Assembly: GCA_017450105.1 (NCBI GenBank)
Contig: JAFSXC010000050.1
Location: 1 to 64,000 of the forward strand
Direction: 5' to 3'
Length of the DNA: 64,000 nt
DNA from: Lachnospiraceae bacterium
Lineage (GTDB): Bacteria > Bacillota > Clostridia > Lachnospirales > Lachnospiraceae
The notes under the pieces were generated by a model. That model did no database searches. It was given only the letters and a program-made list of their open reading frames with translations, and had not been told where the DNA came from. Position numbers and translations under genes: made by a program. Positions 16,956-25,505 of the stretch are shown here, in pieces. Within the stretch, counting starts at the first letter, position 1; each line of letters begins with the position of its first letter.

Positions 16956-18806
16956 TTATGATCTTGCAATCCTCTGCTTTACGGCTTCAAAGAGCTCGTC
17001 CGACAGCTCCTCGATCGAGCGGCCCGTCGTATCCACGGCAAAGGCAGGCTCCCGCGGCGCTTCAAAGGGACTGTTGACACCGGTAAAGTTGCTGATCTCT
17101 CCTCTTCTTGCCTTCTCGTACAGGCCCTTGACATCCCGTCGCTCACATTCCTCGATCGGTGTGCTGACATAGACCTCGAAGAAGCTGTCCGCTCCGATCG
17201 TATCCCGGGCATTCTCCCGATCCGCCGCAAAGGGCGAGATAAAGGCGGTCAGGACGATGAGTCCCGCATCATTCATGAGCTTTGCCACCTCGGAGACCCG
17301 GCGGATGTTTTCAGCCCGGTCGCCGGCCCGGAAGCCCAGGTCCTTATTCAGGCCCATACGTGTATTATCACCGTCTAAGAGCATCGTCGAATAGCCCTCG
17401 GCATTCAGCCGCTTTTCAAGCGCATTCGAAAGCGTGGATTTTCCGGAGCCCGAAAGACCCGTAAACCAGATCGTCAGAGGCTTCTGGTTCAGCTTTGCCG
17501 CTCGGAAATCCCGCGTAATATCGGTTTCCTGCCAGACAAGGTTATCCGCGCGGTTTAAGGCATGCGCCACCGTTCCGCAGGCAGAGGTCTGGAAGGTGAC
17601 CCGGTCAATGAGGACAAAGCTTCCGAGGGCTTTGCGGGTCTTAAAGCTGTCCAGCACGGTCTTCTCGGTCATCGAAATATGGCAGTAGGCGATCTCGTTC
17701 TTATAGACCGTCGTCGCCGGGACATGCTCTCCGGTATTGACGTCGATCTTATAGCGGATGTTCATAACCGTCGCGGGCAGGACCTTTGTTCCGAGCTTAA
17801 TAAAGAAGCTTCGCCCGACCGCAAGAGGCTCGTCGTCCATCCAGAGCATCGTCGCGGCGAACATATTGCTGACCTTAAGATTTGTATCCTTTACAAGCAC
17901 ACAGCCCCTGGAAATGTCGATCTCCCGGTTCAAACACACCGTCACGGCTTCCCCGGTTCCGGCTGCTTCCACCTTTTTATCGGTATTCCGGACCTCGGTT
18001 ACCTCGGCCTTCTCCATGCTGGGAAGCACCGAAATCTCATCCCCGACCCGGATCGTACCGGATTCGATCTGGCCCTGGAAGCCGCGGAAGGTATGATCCG
18101 GCCGGCAGACTCTCTGGACCGGCAGCACAAAGCCGGGCTCCTTCTGGCCCGATACGTCCACGGTTTCAAGATATTGTAAAAGCGACTGGCCAAGGTATTT
18201 TTCCTCACGATACCACTGCATAGTAGAGGAAAGGGCAGTCACATTATCCCCCACCGTCGCCGAAACGGGGATCGTCACCACATGGGGAAGATCCAGCTCC
18301 TCCGATAAGATCCGCACCGACCGTTCGATCTCGTCGAACCGGTAGCGGTCAAAATGCACCAGGTCCATTTTATTCACGGCAAAGACGAAATACCGGATCC
18401 CCATCATCGCACAGATCCTGGCATGGCGCCTTGTCTGAACCAGGATCCCCTTCGATGCATCGATCAGGATCACGGCCAGATCCGCAAAGGAAGCGCCGAC
18501 CGCCATGTTTCTCGTATACTCCTCATGGCCCGGCGTATCAGCCACGATAAAGCTCCGGTTATCCGTGGTAAAAAAGCGATAGGCCACATCGATCGTAATG
18601 CCCTCCTCGCGCTCCGCCATCAGGCCGTCCAGAAGCAGGGAATAATCGATCCCGCCGCCGCTGCTGCCGACCTTGCTGTCGAGCTCTAAGGACTGCTCCT
18701 GGTCCGCATACAAAAGCTTGGCGTCATATAACATATGTCCGATCAACGTCGACTTTCCGTCGTCCACGCTCCCGCAGGTAATAAATTTCAGTAAACCGCG
18801 CTCCAT
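16956..18806 (-). CDS. cysNC: Bifunctional sulfate adenylyltransferase large subunit / APS kinase
   Basis: 616 residues. The N-terminal GTPase domain (about 1-420, EF-Tu-like) has CGSVDDGKSTLIGHML, DTPGHEEYTRNMAVG and FAVNKMDL. The C-terminal APS kinase (about 440-616) has WFTGLSGSGKSTLSNAL, LLDGDNTRMGLN and the ISPF motif containing the phosphoryl-linked Ser. With CysD it forms APS from ATP and sulfate at the cost of GTP, then phosphorylates APS to PAPS. The ATG overlaps the cysD stop in TGATG, so the subunits are translationally coupled. The fused form delivers PAPS, the sulfotransferase donor, and fits the surrounding genes. Confidence 0.95.
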   Translation of the reverse strand: MERGLLKFITCGSVDDGKSTLIGHMLYDAKLLYADQEQSLELDSKVGSSGGGIDYSLLLDGLMAEREEGITIDVAYRFFTTDNRSFIVADTPGHEEYTRNMAVGASFADLAVILIDASKGILVQTRRHARICAMMGIRYFVFAVNKMDLVHFDRYRFDEIERSVRILSEELDLPHVVTIPVSATVGDNVTALSSTMQWYREEKYLGQSLLQYLETVDVSGQKEPGFVLPVQRVCRPDHTFRGFQGQIESGTIRVGDEISVLPSMEKAEVTEVRNTDKKVEAAGTGEAVTVCLNREIDISRGCVLVKDTNLKVSNMFAATMLWMDDEPLAVGRSFFIKLGTKVLPATVMNIRYKIDVNTGEHVPATTVYKNEIAYCHISMTEKTVLDSFKTRKALGSFVLIDRVTFQTSACGTVAHALNRADNLVWQETDITRDFRAAKLNQKPLTIWFTGLSGSGKSTLSNALEKRLNAEGYSTMLLDGDNTRMGLNKDLGFRAGDRAENIRRVSEVAKLMNDAGLIVLTAFISPFAADRENARDTIGADSFFEVYVSTPIEECERRDVKGLYEKARRGEISNFTGVNSPFEAPREPAFAVDTTGRSIEELSDELFEAVKQRIARS

Positions 18807-19696
18807 CAGAAATATCCCTCCCTCTTTCTTCTCTCCATACTTCCCGCCGCCTCATGGTCGATGACCCGGCTCGTTCGTTCACTGGTCACGGCGCCGAGCG
18901 TTTCCTCAACGATGGCGTCCAGTGTATCCGCATCCGACTCGATCCCTCCGGTCAGAGGATAACAGCCGAGCGTACGGAAGCGGACCTTCTTCATCACCGG
19001 CTTTTCTCCCGGGAGGAGACGCATACGGTCGTCATCTACCATAATAATGTTTCCGTCACGCTCCACAACCGGACGCTCCGCTGCAAAATAAAGCGGCACG
19101 ATTTCGATTTCTTCCTGGCGTATATATTCCCAGATATCCTGCTCGGTCCAATTGGAAAGCGGGAAAACGCGGATACTCTCGCCCTTATGGATCATCGTAT
19201 TGTAAGCCTTCCACATCTCCGGCCGCTGCTTCTTCGGCTCCCAGGCCTGGGCCGCATTCCGGAAGGAAAAGATCCTCTCCTTCGCCCGGGATTTTTCCTC
19301 ATCCCGTCTTCCGCCGCCAAACGCCGCAGTAAAGCCGTATTTGGTCAGGGCCTGCTTTAAGGCCTGCGTTTTCATAATATCCGTATAGGAGGAGCCGTGG
19401 TCGAAGGGATTGATCCCCTTGGCTACGCCCTCTTCGTTGGTATAGACGATCATTTCGAGGCCGTACTTTTTCGCCACGTCATCCCGAAATTTGATCATTT
19501 CCTTAAATTTCCAGGTCGTATCGATATGCATAAAGGGGAAGGGCGGTTTCTCGGGCGCAAAGGCCTTCAACGCCAAATGCAGCATGACCGAGCTGTCCTT
19601 TCCGATGGAATAGAGCATAACGGGCTTTTCGCATTCCGCCGCTACCTCTCTCATAATATAGATCGCTTCCGCCTCAAGGGCCTCCAGATGATTCAT
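18806..19696 (-). CDS. cysD: Sulfate adenylyltransferase small subunit
   Basis: 296 residues of the ATP-PPase (PP-loop) family. Motifs include [20 protein letters not shown] (PP-loop SxGKDS), [33 protein letters not shown] and [16 protein letters not shown], all CysD hallmarks. Length is normal. It heterodimerises with the GTPase half of CysNC. TAGGAGGA lies 4 bases before the ATG, and a TTGCAT-N17-TATTCT promoter is embedded in a nested inverted repeat just upstream. It is the first gene of the PAPS operon. Confidence 0.95.
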   Translation of the reverse strand: MNHLEALEAEAIYIMREVAAECEKPVMLYSIGKDSSVMLHLALKAFAPEKPPFPFMHIDTTWKFKEMIKFRDDVAKKYGLEMIVYTNEEGVAKGINPFDHGSSYTDIMKTQALKQALTKYGFTAAFGGGRRDEEKSRAKERIFSFRNAAQAWEPKKQRPEMWKAYNTMIHKGESIRVFPLSNWTEQDIWEYIRQEEIEIVPLYFAAERPVVERDGNIIMVDDDRMRLLPGEKPVMKKVRFRTLGCYPLTGGIESDADTLDAIVEETLGAVTSERTSRVIDHEAAGSMERRKREGYF

Positions 19697-19736
19697 TACG
19701 TCCTCCTAAAGAAATCCGTTTTTTCCTTTCTAAATA

Positions 19737-19765
19737 AGAATAGCAAAAACCCTTTCTAAATGCAA
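19737..19765 (-). promoter_or_regulatory. Promoter of the PAPS operon
   Basis: On the minus strand, TTGCAT (19765-19760), a 17-base spacer and TATTCT (19742-19737). The -35 box falls in the middle of a 31-bp near-palindrome, so a repressor or the preceding terminator hairpin could affect it. Confidence 0.5.
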
Positions 19766-19805
19766 AGCATTTAAAAAGGGCCGCCTATAAAGCTTTTTGC
19801 TATTC
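19738..19805. repeat. Nested inverted-repeat element upstream of cysD
   Basis: Outer perfect 12-bp inverted repeats GAATAGCAAAAA (19738-19749) and TTTTTGCTATTC (19794-19805) enclose 14-bp inner arms (19750-19763 and 19767-19780, one mismatch, 3-base loop). On the minus strand the inner stem is followed by TTTTT, so it can act as terminator for the gene at 19852-20235. The cysD promoter overlaps it. The layout also resembles a tiny MITE. Confidence 0.65.
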
Positions 19806-19851
19806 ACAAGACACAAGTCCATGTACTGATAGTGTTCTCTTATCGATTTGT

Positions 19852-20235
19852 CTACGCGCTCAGCCTGCGCTCCAGGTCGTGAACCTTACTTTGCAGCATA
19901 TACACCTGAACCTCCAGCATTTCCAATTTGTTCATCGGTTTGGTAATATCATCCAGCTTTCGAACCAGATCCAAATGGCCCTCAGCCACGATACTGATGT
20001 TCTTTCTGATCTCATTCTCAAGCTCCAGCTTTATGCCACGCACTCCTGTCTCCAGCTCATCCGTTCGTGCTTCGAGTTTGTCCATGCGCTCCTCGAGTCT
20101 GTCCATGCGTTCCTCGAGTCTGTCCATGTGTTCCTCGAGTCTGTCCATGCGTTCCTCGAGTCTGTCCAGCCGTTCCTCGATCCTGTCCAGAGCCTCGAGT
20201 TTTTCCAAAATTAAATCCAGTTTTCCATTATCCAT
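19852..20235 (-). CDS. Small coiled-coil protein with heptad repeats
   Basis: 127 residues, not recognised as a named family. It is almost entirely predicted coiled coil: after MDNGKLDLILEKLEALDRI come about five 7-residue repeats of the type RLEERMD (residues about 25-60), then a less regular helical tail with LVRKLDDITKPMNKLEM. No signal peptide or membrane segment is visible. The ATG at 20235 follows AAGGAGGG and is chosen over an upstream start. It has its own promoter (20281-20309) and stands between the PAPS operon and a sulfotransferase gene. Similar heptad-repeat proteins are common in Lachnospiraceae with no known function. Confidence 0.7.
   Translation of the reverse strand: MDNGKLDLILEKLEALDRIEERLDRLEERMDRLEEHMDRLEERMDRLEERMDKLEARTDELETGVRGIKLELENEIRKNISIVAEGHLDLVRKLDDITKPMNKLEMLEVQVYMLQSKVHDLERRLSA
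20071..20196. repeat. 21-bp tandem repeat encoding heptads
   Basis: About six tandem units of 21 bp (consensus on the plus strand begins CTCGAGTCTGTCCATGCG; copies at 20071, 20092, 20113, 20134, 20155, 20176). Three inner units are nearly identical. They encode the coiled-coil heptads of the 127-residue protein; repeat number could vary between strains by slippage without breaking the frame. Confidence 0.85.
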
Positions 20236-20280
20236 TATTTTTCCCTCCTTCTCCTCAACTCTCCCCCCTGCGTGAGTCAC

Positions 20281-20309
20281 ACTATACTCTCTTTACTGAT
20301 GAAAAGCAA
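20281..20309 (-). promoter_or_regulatory. Promoter of the coiled-coil gene
   Basis: On the minus strand, TTGCTT (20309-20304), a 17-base spacer and TATAGT (20286-20281). The leader is about 40 bases and ends with AAGGAGGG. Confidence 0.6.
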
Positions 20310-20343
20310 TGGGAAAAATGCACAATCCTCACAGGCCTGTAAT

Positions 20344-21552
20344 TTAGCGGGTCACACCGTTCTGCTTCCGGTGCTGCCGGTTCTTCAGCTTTGCAAAAAA
20401 GCGCCTCAGCCTGTTTCCGATGGAATGGCGGGCCAGCTCTTCATTCTCCTGCTTCAGACGGCTGATCTCCTCATAGAGGCATCTCGTCATTGCGCCGAAG
20501 TACAAAATGACATCCTCCTCCATCGCCGCAGGATCTTTCTTCCACTTACGGGATGGGCGGGGAGGCTGAAGGAACAGCTCCTCTCTTCCGAGATACTCTT
20601 TTGCTACTCTGCAGTTTCCCTCATGGAACTGCTGCATGAACCGGTTTCTCTCCTCTTCTCCGAAATAAGAATACCGTTCCTCATCCTCCTTCAGCCCGGA
20701 GCAAAGGAGACTGGCGTTCCTTGTCATTCTGGTATAGTCGGAGAGAGAGCTGTCGTTTTCTTCGGCCATGCCGTTGATCTGGCGTTTGATCTCCGTCTGG
20801 TTAAAGCTCAGACTTTCGTTTACAAGCGCTTCGGGCAGGACGCAGTCGCTGATGTCCGAAATCCCGAGAGCCTCCGCGAAATCGGAGAACAGGGTCCTTC
20901 CCTCTGCCTTCCACAGGGCGGGTTCATAGGGGCGGACAAGCAGATTCTCCTTCCCGAACACATCCGAAAACGCCTGCAAACGTTTTTCATAGTTCACACC
21001 GAAGTAATTCAGAAGCTCATCCTCCTGAAGGAAGGTCTCCCAATCCTCAGACTGGTATTTCCATTTCACGCGGGAGCGATAGAAGGAATCCACATAGTCC
21101 GCCTGCGGGCGCAGGTACACGATGATCTTTATCTGAATCCCGTTATGGTCGGCAAATTCCCTGAGGCGTCTGCCGTAATCCCAGGATTCGAAATCCGTCC
21201 AGATCCCCTCATCCGTAAGGATCACACGGTCGGCCTGCGTAAACCATTCCTTCAGAACCTCCAGACCCTTTGTCAGGTCCGCCAGGCTCACCTCGGCAGA
21301 CTCGCCTCTGTCTCCGTGAAGAAAGAAACCGTTTCTGCTCTTTCCGACGGTTCCCATGGTTCCCGAATACAGCTTAAAGCAGAGCCGTCCTTCTCCGTCA
21401 ACGGTCACCATGTTCCGATGAAAATCCTTTATTTTCATCCGCCGGAAAAGCCAGCCCTTCTGCTTCAGAAGAGGTTTGTTTTTATCCAGAAAATCCTGGA
21501 TTGCCGATGTGCCGGTTTTCGGCGTTCCGACGTGAACATACAAGGTCTTCAT
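20344..21552 (-). CDS. Sulfotransferase-like protein (paralogue 1)
   Basis: 402 residues. The N-terminus LYVHVGTPKTGTSAIQDFL (residues 4-22) is a P-loop-like PAPS 5'-phosphosulfate-binding motif. YLRPQADYVDSFYRSR (about 144-159) fits the 3'-phosphate-binding Arg/Ser block. Other features shared with four paralogues in this window are ILTDEGIWTDF, YLGREELF and a C-terminal ILYFGAMTRCLYEEI helix. There is no signal peptide, so it would act in the cytoplasm on a nucleotide-sugar- or lipid-linked glycan with PAPS as donor. AAAGGAG precedes the ATG; the gene lies 18 bases after the ABC exporter and is probably co-transcribed with it. Family assignment is good; the acceptor is unknown. Confidence 0.82.
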   Translation of the reverse strand: MKTLYVHVGTPKTGTSAIQDFLDKNKPLLKQKGWLFRRMKIKDFHRNMVTVDGEGRLCFKLYSGTMGTVGKSRNGFFLHGDRGESAEVSLADLTKGLEVLKEWFTQADRVILTDEGIWTDFESWDYGRRLREFADHNGIQIKIIVYLRPQADYVDSFYRSRVKWKYQSEDWETFLQEDELLNYFGVNYEKRLQAFSDVFGKENLLVRPYEPALWKAEGRTLFSDFAEALGISDISDCVLPEALVNESLSFNQTEIKRQINGMAEENDSSLSDYTRMTRNASLLCSGLKEDEERYSYFGEEERNRFMQQFHEGNCRVAKEYLGREELFLQPPRPSRKWKKDPAAMEEDVILYFGAMTRCLYEEISRLKQENEELARHSIGNRLRRFFAKLKNRQHRKQNGVTR

Positions 21553-21570
21553 CCCTCTCTCCTTTCCCGA

Positions 21571-23322
21571 TCACCGCTCCTTTTTTATGACGCCGTCCTC
21601 TACACGGTAGATCTCATCGCACCCTTCTATGGTAGACAGTCTGTGGGCGATGATGATCATGGTCTTGGAGCCGTGAAGATGATTGATGGATTCCATAATG
21701 GCCTGCTCTGTGGCATTGTCCAGAGAGGACGTCGCCTCATCGAAGAACAGCACCTCCGGTTCCTGATAAAGAGCCCTGGCGATACCGACGCGCTGACGCT
21801 GTCCGCCGGAAAGCCGCACGCCCCGCTCTCTGAGCTGCGTATCCAGTCCCTCCGGCAGCGACCGCACATATTCTGCCAGAGAAGCATCCTCCAGCGCCCT
21901 CCAGACCTTCTCATCATCGATCTTGTCCTCTTTATAGCCAAAGGCCACATTGGCCCGGATCGTATCGTCCAGCATAAAGATCTGCTGCGGAATATAGGAA
22001 AGCTGGCTGAGCCAGTCCTTTCTGTCGTCCTCGATATTCACGCCGTCGATCAGGACACCCCCCTCCTGCGGATGAAGAAGCCCCAGCATAATATCCACCG
22101 CCGTTGTCTTCCCGGCCCCCGAAGGCCCCACGATACCGACGGAGGTCCCCCGCTTCACATGGATCGTTCCATGCTCGAACACATTCCGTTCTCCCTTGGG
22201 GTAGCGGAAGGTCACATCATTCAGGGTAATCTCCTCCTTAAACGGCTTGGGCAGCTTAGAGATCGCTCTGTTCTTCTCCGCTTCCGCTTTCTCCGCCCGC
22301 TTCGCATCCACCAGATCCAGATTTTCAATGGTCCGGTCCAGCATCGGTTCCTTAAAGGCCGCATCGGAGATCGAGGAGGAAATCTTGTTCGCAGAGGGCA
22401 GGAGCCGTACGGCAGCCATGGCAATGACGGACATGATCGGAACGATCTCCGAAAGGTCCTGTCCCCGGAAGATGATAAAGGCCACGATGAAGAACAGAGT
22501 ACTCATCATAACGGCCTCCAGAAGGTTCTTCGGGATCAGGGTCAGGATCCTGGCGGTTCTCAGGGTTCTTACCCGGGTTCTTCCATGCCGGTCATACTGT
22601 TTTTCAAAATACTTTTCCCGCTGGGAAACCTTGATTTCCTTGATCCCCTGGATCGACTGCAGGAGCCAGCGGTTCAACTGGGCCTGGGCCTTCCGGTTTT
22701 TCTTCCCGGCCCTCCGCATCACGGGCTTTAAGAATTTGGAAATAATAGCTACGGCAATCAAAAGCACGATGGCGATCGCGATCGTAATTCCCGGCGACAT
22801 CAAGATCAGCGCCACGATCAGGGTCACGGACACAAACAGCTCCGTCGCCAGAGATAAAAGCGAACCCAGGAGGCCGAAGGTCTGCTTCACGTCATTCCCG
22901 ATCATACGCATGATCTCTCCGGATTTCACATCCAGAAAGTACTCATAGGGGCGATGGATGAAATCGTGCAGAAGCTTTTTCTGAACCTCAAACATCGTAT
23001 TGTAAACAAAGCGGTTCTGGATATTTTTCTCAAAGATCAGATAGGCGTTCTTGACGAGGAACAGGATCGCCATCACAAGCGCAATGACCCCCATCAGGGT
23101 CTGGGTATCTTCAATATGGAACAGGTCGCAGAAAATCTTCACATACCATTTTTTCATGGCCTTCTGGGGATTTGTAATCGCGTTGATGAACGGAAGGACC
23201 ATGGATACGGATAAGAGCTCCACAAAAGAGCCGATGACCATAAGGATCATCAGCTCAAAGACCCGCACCTTCTGATGCCTGGTCAGCATTTTATTAAATT
23301 TTTTCAGGATTCTGATGATCAT
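21571..23322 (-). CDS. MsbA/PglK-type ABC exporter (fused permease-ATPase)
   Basis: 583 residues. Six membrane helices fill residues about 20-310, including the exporter-type substrate region. The nucleotide-binding domain (about 350-583) has Walker A GIVGPSGAGKTTAVDIMLG, signature RLSGGQRQRVGIARAL, Walker B VLFFDEATSSLD and the switch His in IIIAHRLSTI. The early MVIGSFVELLSVSMVLPFI resembles PglK-like flippases of lipid-linked oligosaccharides. It probably flips a lipid-linked sugar or a sulfated intermediate across the membrane, judging by the sulfotransferase gene that follows in the same unit. Its own promoter lies at 23368-23396. Substrate is inferred only from context. Confidence 0.85.
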   Translation of the reverse strand: MIIRILKKFNKMLTRHQKVRVFELMILMVIGSFVELLSVSMVLPFINAITNPQKAMKKWYVKIFCDLFHIEDTQTLMGVIALVMAILFLVKNAYLIFEKNIQNRFVYNTMFEVQKKLLHDFIHRPYEYFLDVKSGEIMRMIGNDVKQTFGLLGSLLSLATELFVSVTLIVALILMSPGITIAIAIVLLIAVAIISKFLKPVMRRAGKKNRKAQAQLNRWLLQSIQGIKEIKVSQREKYFEKQYDRHGRTRVRTLRTARILTLIPKNLLEAVMMSTLFFIVAFIIFRGQDLSEIVPIMSVIAMAAVRLLPSANKISSSISDAAFKEPMLDRTIENLDLVDAKRAEKAEAEKNRAISKLPKPFKEEITLNDVTFRYPKGERNVFEHGTIHVKRGTSVGIVGPSGAGKTTAVDIMLGLLHPQEGGVLIDGVNIEDDRKDWLSQLSYIPQQIFMLDDTIRANVAFGYKEDKIDDEKVWRALEDASLAEYVRSLPEGLDTQLRERGVRLSGGQRQRVGIARALYQEPEVLFFDEATSSLDNATEQAIMESINHLHGSKTMIIIAHRLSTIEGCDEIYRVEDGVIKKER

Positions 23323-23367
23323 AAGATGCTACCTCTGAAAAATTCTTTCCAATCTGATGATTACCCC

Positions 23368-23396
23368 ATTCTATCATTTTGGCAATACAGGGACAA
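23368..23396 (-). promoter_or_regulatory. Promoter of the ABC exporter-sulfotransferase unit
   Basis: On the minus strand, TTGTCC (23396-23391), a 17-base spacer and TAGAAT (23373-23368). About 40 bases of leader precede the ATG at 23322. Confidence 0.6.
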
Positions 23397-23481
23397 GCAT
23401 TTTCACTCAAAGTGCATACCGACTAAAAAGCAGGAACCGTCTGGCAGCACATAATCAGGTGTTTTCTTACAGTTGGATATC

Positions 23482-23490
23482 TGCTATAAT
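23482..23490 (+). promoter_or_regulatory. Extended -10 promoter of plus-strand sulfotransferase
   Basis: TGCTATAAT: a perfect TATAAT at 23485-23490 preceded by the TGn extension. No convincing -35 box is seen at 17 bases (TTTTCT). AAAGGAG and the ATG at 23518 follow. Confidence 0.65.
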
Positions 23491-23517
23491 AAACCCTAAA
23501 ATGAAAGGAGAAGATCC

Positions 23518-24639
23518 ATGAAAACCCTGTATATCCATATCGGTTCTCCGAAAACCGGAACGTCTGCTATTCAGCAATTTCTTCAACTCAATGCCGGAAT
23601 ACTCTATGAGAAAGGATACATTTTCCGAAGCATGCCCTTTCCTGAACACTTTCAAAGGGAGTATAACAGCGTAAGCCGGAATCGAAACGGGTTTTTCCTT
23701 CATGAAACCGATTCAGAGTTGTATCAGATTGGTCTGGATACTCTTTTGAAATGGTTCAAAGAAAAAGATAAGATCATCCTCTCAGACGAGGGCCTGTATT
23801 CCAGAGCAGGAAAGAGGGGTGCTGAGGAAAAGCTTAAGAGCTTTGCCGATAAAAACGGGATTAAAGTTTGTTTTGTGCTTTACCTTCGACGGCAGGATGA
23901 GTTTCTCGAATCCTTCTATCGCCAGGCAATGAAGAGCAATATGATCAATACCCTTCCCATCTCCTCTTATGTCGAAAAACGGCTGAAAAACGATGACTAC
24001 AGTGCCAAGATTGCCTTTTTTTCTGATTTCTTCGGCAAGGACAGTATCTGTGTCCGCCGTTATGACCGTGAGAGCTGGAAGGTGCAGGGCACCAACATTT
24101 TTGCGGATTTTCTGTCCTGCATCGGCCTTTCTTTGAGCGATGAGTATAAGCTTCCCGGAAAGGATGTGAACACAAGCCTGTCCTCCAACGTTGCCGAGAT
24201 CAAGCGGATCGTAAATCAGGTGAATCCGTATCTCGATCCGGAAAAGCAGCTCAAGGTGAATCGGCTGTTCAACACGGCAGGAGAAAGATGCTCCATCCTC
24301 TCTCCGGACAAAGAAAAATACTCCATTCTATCCAAAGAGGACCGGCGGGGTATCCTGGATGCCGTGCGGGAATCCAATGATAATGTGGCAAGAGACTATC
24401 TGGACCTGGATCACCTCTTTTCGGAAGACATAGCGGATGCCCCGGTATGGAACAAAAACAACCCGGATTTCCTGGATGATGTGATCCTGTACTATGCGCT
24501 CGTTACGGCAAGGCTGCAGGAACGACTTGTAAAGCAGCAGGAGGACCTGAGAAAGATCAAGCGGTTCATCCCCTTCTTCTGGCCCCAGCTTTTCCGGGAA
24601 TGGCGGGAGAGGCGGAAAAATACGAAAGGTAAAGAATAG
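23518..24639 (+). CDS. Sulfotransferase-like protein (paralogue 2)
   Basis: 373 residues, the shortest and only plus-strand member of the five-gene family. PAPS-loop motif LYIHIGSPKTGTSAIQQFL (residues 4-22), central ILSDEGLYSRA and 3'-phosphate block YLRRQDEFLESFYRQ are present; the C-terminal VILYYALVTARLQERL helix is kept. The N-terminal insertion between the loop and IILSDEG is about 25 residues shorter than in its paralogues. The gene looks more AT-rich than its neighbours and has a separate extended -10 promoter, so it may have its own control or history. It ends 6 bases from the oppositely oriented LicD gene. Confidence 0.8.
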   Translation: MKTLYIHIGSPKTGTSAIQQFLQLNAGILYEKGYIFRSMPFPEHFQREYNSVSRNRNGFFLHETDSELYQIGLDTLLKWFKEKDKIILSDEGLYSRAGKRGAEEKLKSFADKNGIKVCFVLYLRRQDEFLESFYRQAMKSNMINTLPISSYVEKRLKNDDYSAKIAFFSDFFGKDSICVRRYDRESWKVQGTNIFADFLSCIGLSLSDEYKLPGKDVNTSLSSNVAEIKRIVNQVNPYLDPEKQLKVNRLFNTAGERCSILSPDKEKYSILSKEDRRGILDAVRESNDNVARDYLDLDHLFSEDIADAPVWNKNNPDFLDDVILYYALVTARLQERLVKQQEDLRKIKRFIPFFWPQLFREWRERRKNTKGKE

Positions 24640-24645
24640 CGAACC

Positions 24646-25458
24646 TTAATCTTCTTCCTCCCTGACCCAGATCTTTGAGGGATGGCGGATTTTCCGATCT
24701 GCCTCCGGCGGAAGCTGCATATAGTCTCCGTACATCCGGGTCAGATACTCATCATAATACTTCATCCCGCAGAAGGTATGCCCTTCAAATTCCATGGGTA
24801 TGCTTTCCGAATAAACACGCTTTTCAAAGATCTCCTTCGGGCCCCTTAAGCCGCCGACAACGCTGCCGCACCACCCGGAGCTGTCAAAGTCGTATCGTCG
24901 TGTTTCTTTTTGGATCATGCGGTAGACCTTCGGCGGCGTAAGGATGCTTGTGAGCAGCTTTTTCATCATCACCTTCGCGCGGTTTCCGTGGATCTTGTAC
25001 AGCCGAAAGCCGTCACTGTAACGCGATTTCAGATGTACCAGCTTCAGCCCCTGTTTTTGAGCGGTTTTCTCATCGTTACCCAACCCGTCCAGCGGAAAGA
25101 TGTCGATGAACACTCCGTAGTTTTCGAAGCCGCCGTACCGATTCGCTTCCATATGGGTGCTGGTATCCATCAGCTTCATAAAGGTTCTGGGATAGTCCTC
25201 TCGGATCTCGGGACAGAGGATCTGAAATCTTCCCTTCCACTCCCGCGCTTCGGCCAGAAACCGTTCATAATCCGGCCGGGGCATCGCCACATCCACATCA
25301 TCATCCCAGGGAATAAAGCCCTTGTGCCGCACCGCTCCGAGCAATGTTCCGCCCGCAAGGAAATAGCGAAGTCCGTTTTTTTTGCACCACTCATCAAAAA
25401 ACACGATCATATTCAGTTCTATTTTTTGAAGCTCCTTCAGCTCCGTGATCTCTCTCAT
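24646..25458 (-). CDS. LicD-family phosphotransferase (paralogue 1)
   Basis: 270 residues. The LicD nucleotidyltransferase-like fold shows GLRYFLAGGTLLGAVRHKGF (residues 29-48) and the metal-binding IPWDDDVDVAMPRPDYERF. LicD proteins move phosphocholine, or related phospho-groups from a CDP donor, onto glycans. The product of the fused LicC-like/PLP enzyme at 4452-6251 is a possible donor (inference). It is the last gene of a minus-strand unit beginning with the paralogue at 29123-29962 and including three sulfotransferases, so phospho- and sulfo-decoration appear coordinated. GAGGGAAGG precedes the ATG. Length is normal. Confidence 0.87.
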   Translation of the reverse strand: MREITELKELQKIELNMIVFFDEWCKKNGLRYFLAGGTLLGAVRHKGFIPWDDDVDVAMPRPDYERFLAEAREWKGRFQILCPEIREDYPRTFMKLMDTSTHMEANRYGGFENYGVFIDIFPLDGLGNDEKTAQKQGLKLVHLKSRYSDGFRLYKIHGNRAKVMMKKLLTSILTPPKVYRMIQKETRRYDFDSSGWCGSVVGGLRGPKEIFEKRVYSESIPMEFEGHTFCGMKYYDEYLTRMYGDYMQLPPEADRKIRHPSKIWVREEED

Positions 25459-25505
25459 ACCTTCCCTCTTCCCTCATCACACAAAACGAAGCCAGTGCTT
25501 CATAA

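Noticed and set aside
12157..19696. Assimilatory sulfate reduction operon
   Set aside because: No PAPS/APS reductase or sulfite reductase gene is visible in the window, while five sulfotransferase-like genes follow.
20071..20196. Regularly spaced repeats that could suggest a CRISPR array
   Set aside because: Units are contiguous with a 21-bp period and no spacers, and they encode heptads in a coding frame.
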